64,000 bases of DNA from Pararheinheimera marina (GCF_042654345.1 NZ_JBHSGB010000002.1:62001-126000); one strand, 5' to 3'. Positions 38,806-48,056 are shown, counted from the first letter of the stretch. A program made the numbers and translations. The notes: generated by a model from the sequence alone, not told the origin.

Positions 38806-41027
38806 AATCAGTGTTACTCGGCCTGCTGCTTGGTTGCAGCTGTTCAGTGCTGGCGGGCAACAGCCAGTATGTAAACCCCTTTATTGGCACCTCCAATTTC
38901 GGCGCCACCCACCCGGGGGCGCAGTACCCCAATGCGCTGGCCTCGGTGTCGCCCTTTAATGTGGCCTATGGCGGCGAGCTGAATAAATTTGAGAAAGACG
39001 CCGCCTGGAATTCGCGCGGTTACATTTATGAAAACCGCTACCTGACCGGTTACAGCCACCTGAATTTAAGTGGTGTCGGCTGCCCGGAAGCCGGCGTGTT
39101 ACTGCTGATGCCAACCACAGGCGAGTTAAATCTGGATGCCAAAAGTTACGGCAGCACCTATTCCGCCGAACAGGCCAGCGCTGGTTATTACCGCCACAGC
39201 CTGGACAAATACGGCGTCACCAGCGAACTGACCAGCACCTTACGCACCGGCCTAAGCCGTTTTACTTTTCCGGCCGGTCAGTCGCACCTGCTGCTGAATT
39301 TAGGCCTGGGTCTGACCAATGAAAGCGGCGGCAGTTTAAAAATAGTGTCGGATCAGGAAATCGAAGGCAGCCGGATGATTGGCACCTTCTGCTACCACCC
39401 GGAAGATGTGCGGCCTGTGTATTTTGTCGCCCGTTTCAGCAAAGCGGCAACACAAACCGGCGCCTTTAAACAAATGCCGCAGTACCACAAGGTCGAAGCC
39501 GACTGGATGCAGTACAACCACAGCATCAAACCTTACCCGGGGTACCGCCAAGAGATGTCCGGCGATGAAATTGGTGCCTGGTTCAGCTTTGACACCAAAG
39601 CCAATGAGCAGATTGACGTAAAACTGGGTATTTCCTTTGTCAGCATTGCCAATGCCCGCGCTAACCTCGACGCGGAGCAGCCGGGGTTCGACTTTGATAA
39701 AACCCGCCAGCAGGCGGTAAAGGCCTGGGACCAGCTGCTGGATAAAGTGCAGGTGAAAGGCAGCTCTGAAAACAAAACCCTGCTGTACACAGCGCTGTAT
39801 CACAGCCTGATCCACCCCAATATTATTCAGGACGTCAACGGCGACTACCCGCTGATGGGCCAGAGCGGTGTGGGCAATAGCGGCGGCAAAAACCGTTACA
39901 GCGTCTATTCACTGTGGGACACCAACCGCAATGTGCATCCGCTACTGAGCTTGTTGTACCCAGAGCTGCAAAGCGAAATGGTGCAATCGGCCGTTGCTAT
40001 GGCCAACGAAAGTGGCTGGCTGCCGAAGTGGGAGCTGTACGGCATGGAAACCCAGGTGATGGTGGGTGACCCGGGCACAGTGATGATTGCAGACAGTTAC
40101 TTACGTGGCATTCGTGACTTTGACACTGAAGCCGCTTACAAAGCCATGCGAAGAGCGGCAGAACAGCCGAAAGATAACCTGCTGCGTCCGGAAAACCTCG
40201 ATTACCTGAAGCTGGGTTATGTGCCGGTTGACGACGAAGGCCCCTATGATGGCAGCGTTTCGACCAGTCTGGAGTATTATCTGGCCGACTTTAACTTAAG
40301 CCAGTTTGCCAGTGCTTTAGGTAAAACCAAAGATGCCGACCGCTACCGGCAACGGGCACAAAACTACCGGCTGTTGTTTGACAAGGACACCGGCATGCTG
40401 CGGCCAAAACAGCGCAGCGGTGAGTGGCACAACCCCTATAACCCGGAGCAAGGCCGTAACTTTGAACCTACGCCAGGTTACATAGAAGGCAATGCCTGGA
40501 ACTACCGCTTTTATGTGCCACATGACACACCGGGGCTAATTCAGCTGCTGGGTGGTGACCAGGCGTTTTTAACTCAGCTGGACGCCACCTTCAGTACCGG
40601 CAATTTTGATATGGCCAACGAGCCGGACATTACCTACCCCTACCTGTATCATTTTGTGCCAGGCCAAAGCTGGCGCAGCAGCGCCCGGGTGCAGCAGCAA
40701 ATTACCCAGCATTTTGGCAATAAACCCGACGGGTTACCGGGCAATGACGACACGGGCACTATGTCGGCCTGGCTGGCGTTTTCGATGCTGGGCCTGTACC
40801 CGGTCAGCCCGGGTCTGATGGATTACGCTCTGGTGCAACCGAGCTTTGACGAAGTGACCATTCAGCTAAGCAGCCACTATTACAGCGGTAACACGCTGCA
40901 GATTAAAAACCAGCTGACAGGCCCGCAGCAGCCGGGCTCTCAATGGCTCTGGCAGCAACAGCCACTTGGCAGCAGCTTTATCAGCCATCAACAGCTGGTC
41001 AAAGGCGGTACGCTAAGCCTGCATTGA
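38802..41027 (+). CDS. GH92 alpha-mannosidase lipoprotein (4), divergent subtype
   Basis: A 741-residue GH92 enzyme with lipobox LLLGC (Cys12). The motifs differ from those of the other three: FIGTSNFGATHPGAQYPNAL near the N-terminus, HLNLSGVGCPEAGVLLLMPT near 85, ANEPDITYPYLY in place of HGNEPxHH, and GLPGNDDTGTMSAWLAFSML. The putative acid Glu is kept. The changed pocket motifs predict a different linkage preference, perhaps alpha-1,3/1,6 branches, but this is a guess. It is the last gene of the right arm, ahead of a convergent VOC gene. Confidence 0.9.
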   Translation: MKSVLLGLLLGCSCSVLAGNSQYVNPFIGTSNFGATHPGAQYPNALASVSPFNVAYGGELNKFEKDAAWNSRGYIYENRYLTGYSHLNLSGVGCPEAGVLLLMPTTGELNLDAKSYGSTYSAEQASAGYYRHSLDKYGVTSELTSTLRTGLSRFTFPAGQSHLLLNLGLGLTNESGGSLKIVSDQEIEGSRMIGTFCYHPEDVRPVYFVARFSKAATQTGAFKQMPQYHKVEADWMQYNHSIKPYPGYRQEMSGDEIGAWFSFDTKANEQIDVKLGISFVSIANARANLDAEQPGFDFDKTRQQAVKAWDQLLDKVQVKGSSENKTLLYTALYHSLIHPNIIQDVNGDYPLMGQSGVGNSGGKNRYSVYSLWDTNRNVHPLLSLLYPELQSEMVQSAVAMANESGWLPKWELYGMETQVMVGDPGTVMIADSYLRGIRDFDTEAAYKAMRRAAEQPKDNLLRPENLDYLKLGYVPVDDEGPYDGSVSTSLEYYLADFNLSQFASALGKTKDADRYRQRAQNYRLLFDKDTGMLRPKQRSGEWHNPYNPEQGRNFEPTPGYIEGNAWNYRFYVPHDTPGLIQLLGGDQAFLTQLDATFSTGNFDMANEPDITYPYLYHFVPGQSWRSSARVQQQITQHFGNKPDGLPGNDDTGTMSAWLAFSMLGLYPVSPGLMDYALVQPSFDEVTIQLSSHYYSGNTLQIKNQLTGPQQPGSQWLWQQQPLGSSFISHQQLVKGGTLSLH

Positions 41028-41080
41028 CAGGTGCGGTGCAAAGGGTCTGTGCAAAGCAGGCCCTGTCTCAGCCTTGCACT

Positions 41081-41443
41081 TCACAGCTCCTGACCAAACA
41101 TCAGCCGATGGCCGTCTATAGTGCGAATGCCAAACTCCCGCATGCCCCAGGCTTTGTCCGCCAATGGCTGGGTAAATTCAGCACCGGTGTGCTGGTAGTG
41201 CGCATAAAGCTCAGCAGCATTGTCCACTGTGATATAGCCATACCAGGAGTGATCGCCAAGTTGCAGTGCCGGGGTGGCGTCGGGGCATTCACCCAACATC
41301 AGCCGGAACGCGCCCAACGCTAAAAAGCTCCAGCCTGGCGCTTCAAACTCCAGCTGCATACCGAGCACCTGCTGGTAATACAGTGTCGATCGCTCGAGAT
41401 TTGGTACTGCCAGGACAAATCGTACTTTGCTGATTTCTGCCAT
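41081..41443 (-). CDS. VOC superfamily (glyoxalase/bleomycin-resistance-like) protein
   Basis: A 120-residue single-domain VOC protein: KVRFVLAVPNLERSTLYYQQ at the N-terminus and the paired beta-alpha-beta-beta-beta modules ending RTIDGHRLMFGQ. Family members bind metal and act on small molecules or sequester antibiotics; no specific role can be given. It is transcribed toward the end of the GH92 operon and is probably unrelated to it. Confidence 0.8.
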   Translation of the reverse strand: MAEISKVRFVLAVPNLERSTLYYQQVLGMQLEFEAPGWSFLALGAFRLMLGECPDATPALQLGDHSWYGYITVDNAAELYAHYQHTGAEFTQPLADKAWGMREFGIRTIDGHRLMFGQEL

Positions 41444-41501
41444 CAGTGGCTCCTTAGCGTCGCAAAATTAGAAGTGCCTCCAAATAAGGAGTGTCACCCG
41501 A

Positions 41502-43244
41502 TCACAGCGGTTGCAGTTTTAGCTGACGCAGCTGCACGGCGGCGCCCGGGCTGGCCAGCTGCAGGCTGTTATTGCCCGGCAGCAGTTGCAGTCTGGCCAG
41601 CTGTTGCCACTGCCATTGTTCGCTCTGCACTTTGACTGCAGCCTGCTGTTGCTGATTCAGGCTGGCCTGCAAGCTGGCACCAGCAGGCGCTTTTACTTCA
41701 GCCCACAACTCAAAAGCACCGGCTGCTGGCGCCTTCAGGCTGTAATGCAGCCATTCGCCTTGTTGCAAGGCATTGACTACAGGCAGCTGGTCAGCGTCCA
41801 GTGCCAGGTCAATGCCGTCATTGCGATACACCATACCGCTGTTCCACCAACTTTGTGCATTGGCCGGTTTACCGCTGGTATTGCTGGCGGTCAGCGCAAA
41901 ATAGCCATGCAGCTGGCCACCCAAATCATAGTCGGCCGCCTGCCAGCTTAAGCCCTGCGGGCTCAGTTTCAGTGGCACAAAAGCACTGGCTTGCGGATGC
42001 TGTGGTTGTTGCAACATAGCGGCCACCACGTCGCGCTGCACCTTGTTGTATTCAAAACGCACATCCTGCGTCGCCAACTGCATCAACGCCTGATAGGCTG
42101 CGTCGGCACTGGGTTTGGCGGCTTTGCCCTGCAAATAGGCCACCAATTGTTGGTAACCGGCATTGGCCTGAATATGCAGCGGGTTATTTAGCCGCAGCTT
42201 TTTTAACGGCCAAAAGGCCCAGCCTATTTGCTGGCTTTCCAACGTCGCTATGGTGTCGCTAAACCACTGATTCGAGTTTTCACCGGACTCCCCCAGCCAG
42301 ATAGGCACCTGATGCTGCTGACGCAATTTCAGCGCGCCGTCCAGACTGGCAAGGTCGGTATTGTTCCAGTATTTATGGAAACTCAGCGCCATATTTTTGT
42401 CCCACACCGGCAGCAACCCCTGGTAGTTATTGCCCCAGCAGTTGCCTTCAATAAAGATCAAATGCTGTTGGTCCACCTGACGAATGACGGCGGTAATTTG
42501 CATCAGCAGCTGGCGCAGTGGCGCATTGCTGGTTTCGCGGCAACCGTGTTTATCGTCGCTGCCGCTAAAACCCCAGTTTGGCTCATTCAGCAGGTCATAA
42601 CCGGCTATCCAGGGTTCGTTGGCGTAGCGGCTGGCCAGCTTTTGCCATAAAGCGATGGTTTTTTGCTGATTGGCCTGGCTGTCCCATAACGAGGCTTTGG
42701 CCGGGTCGCGATCGGAAATGGCTAAATCATTGCCCTGCCCGCCAGGAGCTGCATGCAAATCGAGGATCAGATAAATGCGGTTGGCTTTGGCCCAGGCCAG
42801 CAGCTGGTCGGTCAGTGCAAAACCGGTGTCGAGCCAGGTGTTTTGTCCAGCCACAGGCTCCTGCTCCACCGGCAAGGTAAAGAGGTTAAAGTGCAGTGGC
42901 AGCCGCACCGAGTTATAGCCCCAGTCGGCCATCGCATCAATGTCGGCTTTGGTAATAAAGTTTGTCAGCCAGGCCTGATAAAACTCAGCGGTTTTCTGCT
43001 CGCCAATCAACCCGGTAAAAGCAGCGCGGATTTTATGCTGCGGGCCCAGCTGACCAAGCTCCAGCATATAGCCTTCCTGCAACATCCAACCGCCCAGGCC
43101 CATGCCTCGCAGCAGTAGCGGCTGGCCATTTGGGTCAACAATCTCGGTGCCTTGGGCCCGCACAAAAGCCTGACTGGCTGCCGCCTGGTTTAAACCCGGC
43201 GTCAGGCTCAGCAGCACAGCGGCCGCCAATAATAGATGTCGCAT
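41502..43244 (-). CDS. Secreted GH5 family glycosidase with C-terminal carbohydrate-binding region
   Basis: A 580-residue protein with a signal peptide (MRHLLLAAAVLLSLTPGLNQ...). The GH5 barrel (about 25-370) has LRGMGLGGWMLQEGY, NSVRLPLHFN, acid/base Glu221 in LLNEPNW and nucleophile Glu319 in WLGESGENSN. Residues ~440-580 form a beta-rich region with GEWLHYSLKAPAAGAFELWA, typical of a CBM6/35-like module. Substrates of such GH5 enzymes are beta-glucans, beta-mannans or related hexosides. It is next to the N-glycan locus but has no matching LacI operator, so co-regulation is not indicated. Confidence 0.87.
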   Translation of the reverse strand: MRHLLLAAAVLLSLTPGLNQAAASQAFVRAQGTEIVDPNGQPLLLRGMGLGGWMLQEGYMLELGQLGPQHKIRAAFTGLIGEQKTAEFYQAWLTNFITKADIDAMADWGYNSVRLPLHFNLFTLPVEQEPVAGQNTWLDTGFALTDQLLAWAKANRIYLILDLHAAPGGQGNDLAISDRDPAKASLWDSQANQQKTIALWQKLASRYANEPWIAGYDLLNEPNWGFSGSDDKHGCRETSNAPLRQLLMQITAVIRQVDQQHLIFIEGNCWGNNYQGLLPVWDKNMALSFHKYWNNTDLASLDGALKLRQQHQVPIWLGESGENSNQWFSDTIATLESQQIGWAFWPLKKLRLNNPLHIQANAGYQQLVAYLQGKAAKPSADAAYQALMQLATQDVRFEYNKVQRDVVAAMLQQPQHPQASAFVPLKLSPQGLSWQAADYDLGGQLHGYFALTASNTSGKPANAQSWWNSGMVYRNDGIDLALDADQLPVVNALQQGEWLHYSLKAPAAGAFELWAEVKAPAGASLQASLNQQQQAAVKVQSEQWQWQQLARLQLLPGNNSLQLASPGAAVQLRQLKLQPL

Positions 43245-43353
43245 GCTTAAAATCCTTTTTTATCAGAGACTCAGGAAAATTGAGTATGCCACAGTCATTT
43301 TGTAAGGGCTTTCAGTTCGGACCTGTTGCTTGCTTTTTCATCAGATGAGCAGC

Positions 43354-43740
43354 TCAGAAGGAGGCGTGAAAGGCGTATGCCAGTAGTGTGGCCGCCACCA
43401 GCAAAGCAACCAGCCCCAACCAACGAAAGGCTGGTCCCCAAAGAGCGATGAGCTGGGCAATCTGCCGGTGTCTGGCAGGCCCAACCCAGATTAAAAACCC
43501 ACAGGCCAGCCAGAGCACCAGCGCCAGTAGCTTAAACAGCCATTGCTCAGGCTGAACATAAGCCAGCCCACTAAACAGCAGTGCCAGTGCCAACCGGCTC
43601 GCCAGCTCAAAACGATGAAACCAACTCTGCTCGGAAAAACGCTGCACAGCCGCCGCAAAGCGCAGCGGCCAACACAACATCCAGAGGCCAAAACCGGCCA
43701 TCAGGCTGGCAAATAGCAACAAAATCCACATCGACACCAC
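43354..43740 (-). CDS. Small membrane protein, unknown
   Basis: A 128-residue protein with four predicted transmembrane helices (about 5-27, 46-60, 66-88, 104-124). The start is either the GTG at 43740 or the ATG three codons later (43731); an AGGAGG ribosome site fits both. I do not recognise a family. It lies 55 bases downstream of another membrane protein gene on the same strand and may be co-transcribed with it. Confidence 0.55.
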   Translation of the reverse strand: MVSMWILLLFASLMAGFGLWMLCWPLRFAAAVQRFSEQSWFHRFELASRLALALLFSGLAYVQPEQWLFKLLALVLWLACGFLIWVGPARHRQIAQLIALWGPAFRWLGLVALLVAATLLAYAFHASF

Positions 43741-43795
43741 CCCTCCTCACTGGCCGCCAAATCACCGCCATTGCCAGCAGGCATTTAACAATCGG

Positions 43796-44353
43796 CTAAG
43801 ACGCTTGTGCCTGCTGAGCTTGTTTATACAGCAGCGCCGCAAACAGCAGTTCAATCACAGCGCCGGCCACTGCACCTGCGACCGCATTGGCTTGAGTCGC
43901 CAGCACCACAAAAGCAGCAATAGCCAGCGAGATCCCGCAGGCCCAATACAGCTTCAGGCCATACAAGGTCTGAAAAGTCAGATACCGGCCACCAATCAGC
44001 AGCAACATGGCCGGGAAAAACCAGTCCAGCCGGTACAGCGACAAGCCATACGCCAGCGGCAGAGAAAACATCAGCCACAGGGTGTTTTCCAGCGCCAGCG
44101 GCCCTAAGGGATTACTCTTCTGATGGGTGGCTTTGCGCCCAGCCAGTTTGGCCAACAACAGCCCGAGCGGATGAATAAAGATACCCCCAATCAGCAAGGC
44201 CCAAACCCCATGACTGGCGCCGGTGTTCAGTACCACCAGCGCTGCCATGGTCCAGACCAGCGCCGAGGCCAGCACACCGGGAGCACCACACTGATAACCC
44301 TCGCGCATATCTTGTTGCGCCGCAGCGAGACTGTCGTTTGTTATTGTTGTCAT
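43796..44353 (-). CDS. DUF7010-like membrane protein
   Basis: A 185-residue protein with about six transmembrane helices. The N-terminal QQDMREGYQCGAPGVLASALVW and the GGIFIHPLGLLLAKLAGRK stretch resemble DUF7010 family proteins, of unknown function. It follows the methyltransferase gene by 15 bases on the same strand. Confidence 0.6.
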   Translation of the reverse strand: MTTITNDSLAAAQQDMREGYQCGAPGVLASALVWTMAALVVLNTGASHGVWALLIGGIFIHPLGLLLAKLAGRKATHQKSNPLGPLALENTLWLMFSLPLAYGLSLYRLDWFFPAMLLLIGGRYLTFQTLYGLKLYWACGISLAIAAFVVLATQANAVAGAVAGAVIELLFAALLYKQAQQAQAS

Positions 44354-44368
44354 TGTTAGTCCTGTTGA

Positions 44369-44992
44369 TTAGCCCTGTTGATTCGTTAGTTCGGGTTTTT
44401 GCAGCACAAACCAGCAGTGCAGCTCTGGGTATTGATCAAATTCAAAGTGACGGCAGTGCAGGCCCTGCTCAGCAGCCAGTTGCAGATAACCGCTAACGCC
44501 CAACGACGCGTAATAAAGCTCTGGCCCCATGCTGGCATCCAGATGTTCGCCTGGTGCATCAACCCCACCGGCAGAAAACATCAGCACGCCGCCCGGAGCC
44601 AGCGCCGCCATCAGTTTTTTCAGCACCAGGGCCTGCTGTGACAACTCGATATGCCAAAGGCTATCCCAGGCGCTGATCAGCTGATAGCACTTGTCCGGCT
44701 GCCAACTAAGCAGATCGGCTGCCCAGAAAGTCAGCTGCGGATGTCGCTGCCGGGCCAGTTTCAGCATCTGCACTGAAATATCCAGCCCTTCCGGCTGATA
44801 GTTGTGCTGCAACATGGCATCTAAAAAACGGCCGGTGCAGCCGCAGCCAACATCCAGCGCTGGGCCAGGCTTGCGCACAAAGGCCATAGCCCGTTGCAAC
44901 TGCGCCAGACCGTTGTGGCGGTTAAAACTGTCGCGGGTCCATAAATGAGTGATTTGGTCGTAGGCCTGGCCTATTTGTTCTGGTGTCATCAT
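44369..44992 (-). CDS. Class I SAM-dependent methyltransferase
   Basis: A 207-residue methyltransferase. Motif I ALDVGCGCTGRFLDAM near 41-56, an acidic motif II region (QPEGLDISVQMLKLARQRHP) and LISAWDSLWHIELSQ (motif IV area) define the Methyltransf_25/11 type. The substrate is unknown. It is closely spaced with the excalibur gene upstream (6 bases) and the DUF7010-like gene downstream, so the four genes 45352-43354 may form a unit. Confidence 0.82.
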   Translation of the reverse strand: MMTPEQIGQAYDQITHLWTRDSFNRHNGLAQLQRAMAFVRKPGPALDVGCGCTGRFLDAMLQHNYQPEGLDISVQMLKLARQRHPQLTFWAADLLSWQPDKCYQLISAWDSLWHIELSQQALVLKKLMAALAPGGVLMFSAGGVDAPGEHLDASMGPELYYASLGVSGYLQLAAEQGLHCRHFEFDQYPELHCWFVLQKPELTNQQG

Positions 44993-44998
44993 TACTAC

Positions 44999-45352
44999 TC
45001 AGAATCTGCTGTCGTTTTCACAAGGAATGCCATCCCGGTCGCCATCCATTTTGGTGTTCGGGCAGTTTCGCAGGAAATACTCAGCTTCAGCTCTGGATCT
45101 CATCTGGCTGCAGTACTGGCGTCCGTCACAGACAAAACGAGCGGATTGAGGAATGGTTTTGATGGGCGGCTGTGGCTTAGGCAAAGCTTTTGACGGCGCG
45201 GTCACAGGCTGGTAGTCCAATTCAGCAGCAGGCACTGGCTCTACTACAGGCAACTCCACAACCGGCGGCACAGTTGCTTGTTTAATTAACGTGGTCTGAT
45301 AATAAAGCCAGCCCATCACCACCAACAGGGTAAAACCCAGAGTTTTTTTCAT
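44999..45352 (-). CDS. Excalibur calcium-binding domain protein
   Basis: A 117-residue protein with an N-terminal membrane anchor (LGFTLLVVMGWLYYQ), a proline-rich linker and a C-terminal excalibur domain. The EF-hand-like loop DGDRDGIPCE and two paired cysteines (FVCDGRQYCSQM; NCPNT) are visible. Excalibur domains bind calcium in periplasmic or surface proteins, sometimes nucleases. No catalytic domain is present here. Confidence 0.78.
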   Translation of the reverse strand: MKKTLGFTLLVVMGWLYYQTTLIKQATVPPVVELPVVEPVPAAELDYQPVTAPSKALPKPQPPIKTIPQSARFVCDGRQYCSQMRSRAEAEYFLRNCPNTKMDGDRDGIPCENDSRF

Positions 45353-45382
45353 AGCTGTCCTTTGCTCTCTGTAATTCCGTTA

Positions 45383-45787
45383 TCACCCTTGCAAAAAGGC
45401 GGCGTCAAAAGCCGCGCAGTTGGTACCCTGATGATAGATCATCTGCCAGTGCTGTTGCTGGCGGCGCCAAATAGAGCAGCGCTGCGAATAAGCCGGTTCA
45501 GCGCCTGCCCTGGTCACTATGGCCAGATACAACAGCTGCGCATGGTCCGGCCCCAACAACCTGAGCTGATAATTCCCTGCCTGAATTTTTGGCGCCTGCT
45601 CGCCCGGTAACCGCTGCAGTACCGGCTCCTTGCCATAACGCTGCCCGGCGGCATTAATTTCCTCAAAATCATCGGCAATCAGTGCAGCCAGACGTTCCGG
45701 GCAGGCTCTGGTTTCCGGCTGAAACAACTGCTGCTCCAGCTCCACCAGCTGTAGCTTGACCTTGTCCGGATTCAGGCTGCTCATCAT
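45383..45787 (-). CDS. DUF4440/NTF2-like protein
   Basis: A 134-residue protein of the SnoaL/NTF2-like fold. The helix-strand start LVELEQQLFQPETRACPERL, then LIADDFEEINAAGQRYGKEP and a C-terminal IWRRQQQHWQMIYHQGT are typical of DUF4440. Its start codon overlaps the racemase stop (ATGATGA), so it is translated together with it. The function is unknown. Confidence 0.75.
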   Translation of the reverse strand: MMSSLNPDKVKLQLVELEQQLFQPETRACPERLAALIADDFEEINAAGQRYGKEPVLQRLPGEQAPKIQAGNYQLRLLGPDHAQLLYLAIVTRAGAEPAYSQRCSIWRRQQQHWQMIYHQGTNCAAFDAAFLQG

Positions 45788-46473
45788 GCCAGCGCCTTAG
45801 CTACTGAGGCCCGGGCATGCAGCGCTGTGGTATCAAACAAAGGCACTGCCGCGTCGGCTGGCCCCAGCAATAAACCTATTTCTGTGCAGCCGAGAATAAT
45901 GGCTTCGGCACCTTGTACGACCAGCTGTTGCATCACCTGCTGGTACTGCAGGCGTGATTCGGCCAGTACCTTGCCCAAACAAAGCTCCTGATAGATCACC
46001 TGATGCACCAGCTCACGATCTGCTTCCTCTGGCACCAACACCTTCAGGCCCTGTTGTTCAAGCCGCTCGCGGTAAAAGCTTTGTTCCATGGTAAAACGGG
46101 TGCCCAACAAGCCGACGGTTTTCAAGCCGGCATCGCTAATGGCCTGAGCGGTCGGATCGGCAATATGCAGCAGCGGAATAGCCACAGCCGCCTCAATAGC
46201 CGCCGCCACTTTATGCATGGTATTGGTACAGAGCACGATAAAGTCCGCCCCGGCGGCCTGCAGTGCCTGCGCCGCCTCTGCCAGCACAGCACCGGCCTGA
46301 GCCCAGTCACCACTGCGCTGCAGCTGTTCAATCTGCTGAAAATCCACGCTGTACAGCACCAGCCGGGCCGAATGCAGCCCACCCAGTTGTTGTTTCACCT
46401 GCTCATTGATCTGACGGTAATAAGGAATGGTCGACTCCCAGCTCATGCCGCCTAATAACCCTATGGTTTTCAT
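45784..46473 (-). CDS. Aspartate/glutamate racemase family protein
   Basis: A 229-residue cofactor-independent racemase (YgeA/RacX-like). The N-terminus KTIGLLGGMSWESTIPYY and the two catalytic cysteine motifs FIVLCTNTMHK (about 77-87) and AIILGCTEIGLL are present. It would interconvert D and L forms of Asp, Glu or other amino acids. The ATG at 46473 is preferred over an upstream TTG at 46497, since it matches the family N-terminus. It is coupled with the DUF4440 gene. Confidence 0.88.
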   Translation of the reverse strand: MKTIGLLGGMSWESTIPYYRQINEQVKQQLGGLHSARLVLYSVDFQQIEQLQRSGDWAQAGAVLAEAAQALQAAGADFIVLCTNTMHKVAAAIEAAVAIPLLHIADPTAQAISDAGLKTVGLLGTRFTMEQSFYRERLEQQGLKVLVPEEADRELVHQVIYQELCLGKVLAESRLQYQQVMQQLVVQGAEAIILGCTEIGLLLGPADAAVPLFDTTALHARASVAKALA

Positions 46474-46562
46474 GTGTGCGTCTACGCCTGATAACAATAT
46501 TTTTACGTTACCCTGAAATCAGGCTGCTGCAAAGAGAAGAAAGAGAAGGGGTCAAACCTATT

Positions 46563-46614
46563 GGGGTCAGGTCTTGAATTTTGCGTTTCAATGCAAAATT
46601 CAAGACCTGACCCC
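46563..46614. repeat. Palindromic repeat, copy 1
   Basis: A perfect 22-bp inverted repeat (arm begins GGGGTCAGGTCTTGAATTTT) around the 8-base loop GTTTCAAT. An identical copy lies at 48001-48056; the pair brackets the fatty-acid transporter gene. It looks like a dispersed REP-type element and may also stop transcription from both sides. Confidence 0.85.
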
Positions 46615-46626
46615 GATAACAGGCAA

Positions 46627-47967
46627 CTAGATAAACCTCAGTGCCAGGCTAATCACCACACCTGTGACCAGCAGTTGCAGCAGGCAATAGCCCATAATGT
46701 CTTTGGCTTTTAAACCAGCGATGGCGAGCACTGGTAAGGCCCAGAAGGGTTGGATGAGATTGGTCCAGGCATCGCCCCAGGCTACCGCCATGGCGATGCG
46801 GTTTACTTCAGCGCCCAATTCCAGCGCGGCCGGGATCATCACCGGGGCCTGAACCGCCCACTGACCGCCGCCAGACGGGATAAAAATATTCAGCACCCCT
46901 GCACTGATAAAAGTCCAGAACGGCAGACTGTCGGCACTGGAAAAACTGACAAACCACTGCGACAAACTGGCAGCCAGGCCGGATTGCACCATCACCGCCA
47001 TAATGCCGGCATAAAAAGGAAACTGAATCACAATACCAGCGCCACCCTGAATCGCCTGCTGCAGGCTATGCAATAAGCGCCGTGGTGTACCGTGCAGCAC
47101 AATAGCCAGCGTCAAAAACAGGAAGTTGACGATATTCAGGTTCAGGCCGCCCGCTTTGGCAAAGTAGTTCAGCAAATAGGCCAGGCCCGCCACGCCGACC
47201 AACAGCGCCAACAACCAGCTGTTTTCCAACTGATCGGCCGGTCTTTGGGATGGCTGCTCCGGCATCAGCTGCTCCTGCAATAAGGTCGGGTCCACCGCTT
47301 TAATTTCATGGGCTTTGGGCTGCATCAGCCAGTTCAGCAGCGGCACTGTCAGCAGCAAAGCCAACACTGCACAGAGGTTAAACGCAGAGAAAATAGTGTC
47401 GCTGGTCGGGATCAGGCCGATTTGTGCTTCGGCAAAATGCCCGGCGGTGGCAATGGTTAACGGCACCGAACCCGATAAGCCGCCGTGCCAAATGACAAAA
47501 CCAGAATACGCACTGGCAACCAGCAGGGCGTAATCCACCCGCACCCGCCGCGCTAAGGCTTTGGCAAATAAAGCCCCCACCACTAAACCAAAGCCCCAGT
47601 TCAGCCAGCTGGCGAGCAAAGACACCAAAGTGACCAGCACAATGGCCTGACCGCCGGTTTGCGCCAGCCCAGCCAGCCGGTTCAGCAGGTTTTTGACTAA
47701 AGGGGTACTCGCCAGCATAAAACCAGTGACCAACACCAGCAGCATCTGCATTGAGAAACTCAGCAGGCCCCAGAAGCCGTCGCCCCACATTTGCAGCACG
47801 GCCTGCGGGCTATGAGGCTGAGTCAGCACCGCAGCCAGCCCCACCAACAGGCTGAGCAGCAGCACAAAGACATAAGGGTCAGGCAGGTAACGTTCGGTCA
47901 GTTTGACCAGGGGTTTGGCAACCGCATTTAGCATGGCGTTTTCGCTCTTGTTATCAGCTATTTCCAT
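46627..47967 (-). CDS. Short-chain fatty acid transporter (AtoE family)
   Basis: A 446-residue membrane protein with about 12 helices. AtoE hallmarks are LTERYLPDPYVFVLLLSLLV near the N-terminus, SWLNWGFGLVVGALFAKALA, and FIPSGGGQWAVQAPVMIPAA followed by WGDAWTNLIQPFWALP. It is predicted to take up short-chain fatty acids such as butyrate. No ato catabolic genes are beside it. The gene is isolated between two copies of the same palindrome. Its start may be 12 codons downstream (MLNAVAKPLV), which fits the family better. Confidence 0.87.
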   Translation of the reverse strand: MEIADNKSENAMLNAVAKPLVKLTERYLPDPYVFVLLLSLLVGLAAVLTQPHSPQAVLQMWGDGFWGLLSFSMQMLLVLVTGFMLASTPLVKNLLNRLAGLAQTGGQAIVLVTLVSLLASWLNWGFGLVVGALFAKALARRVRVDYALLVASAYSGFVIWHGGLSGSVPLTIATAGHFAEAQIGLIPTSDTIFSAFNLCAVLALLLTVPLLNWLMQPKAHEIKAVDPTLLQEQLMPEQPSQRPADQLENSWLLALLVGVAGLAYLLNYFAKAGGLNLNIVNFLFLTLAIVLHGTPRRLLHSLQQAIQGGAGIVIQFPFYAGIMAVMVQSGLAASLSQWFVSFSSADSLPFWTFISAGVLNIFIPSGGGQWAVQAPVMIPAALELGAEVNRIAMAVAWGDAWTNLIQPFWALPVLAIAGLKAKDIMGYCLLQLLVTGVVISLALRFI

Positions 47968-48000
47968 ACCATAAGGCGAATCACCCCTTCAGGCAATCTA

Positions 48001-48056
48001 TTGGGGTCAGGTCTTGAATTTTGCGTTTCAATGCAAAATTCAAGACCTGACCCCAA
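48001..48056. repeat. Palindromic repeat, copy 2
   Basis: Same element as at 46563-46614, including an identical 8-base loop. Here the arms extend to 24 bp (TTGGGG...CCCCAA). It lies between the transporter start and the end of the 5'-nucleotidase gene. Confidence 0.85.
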
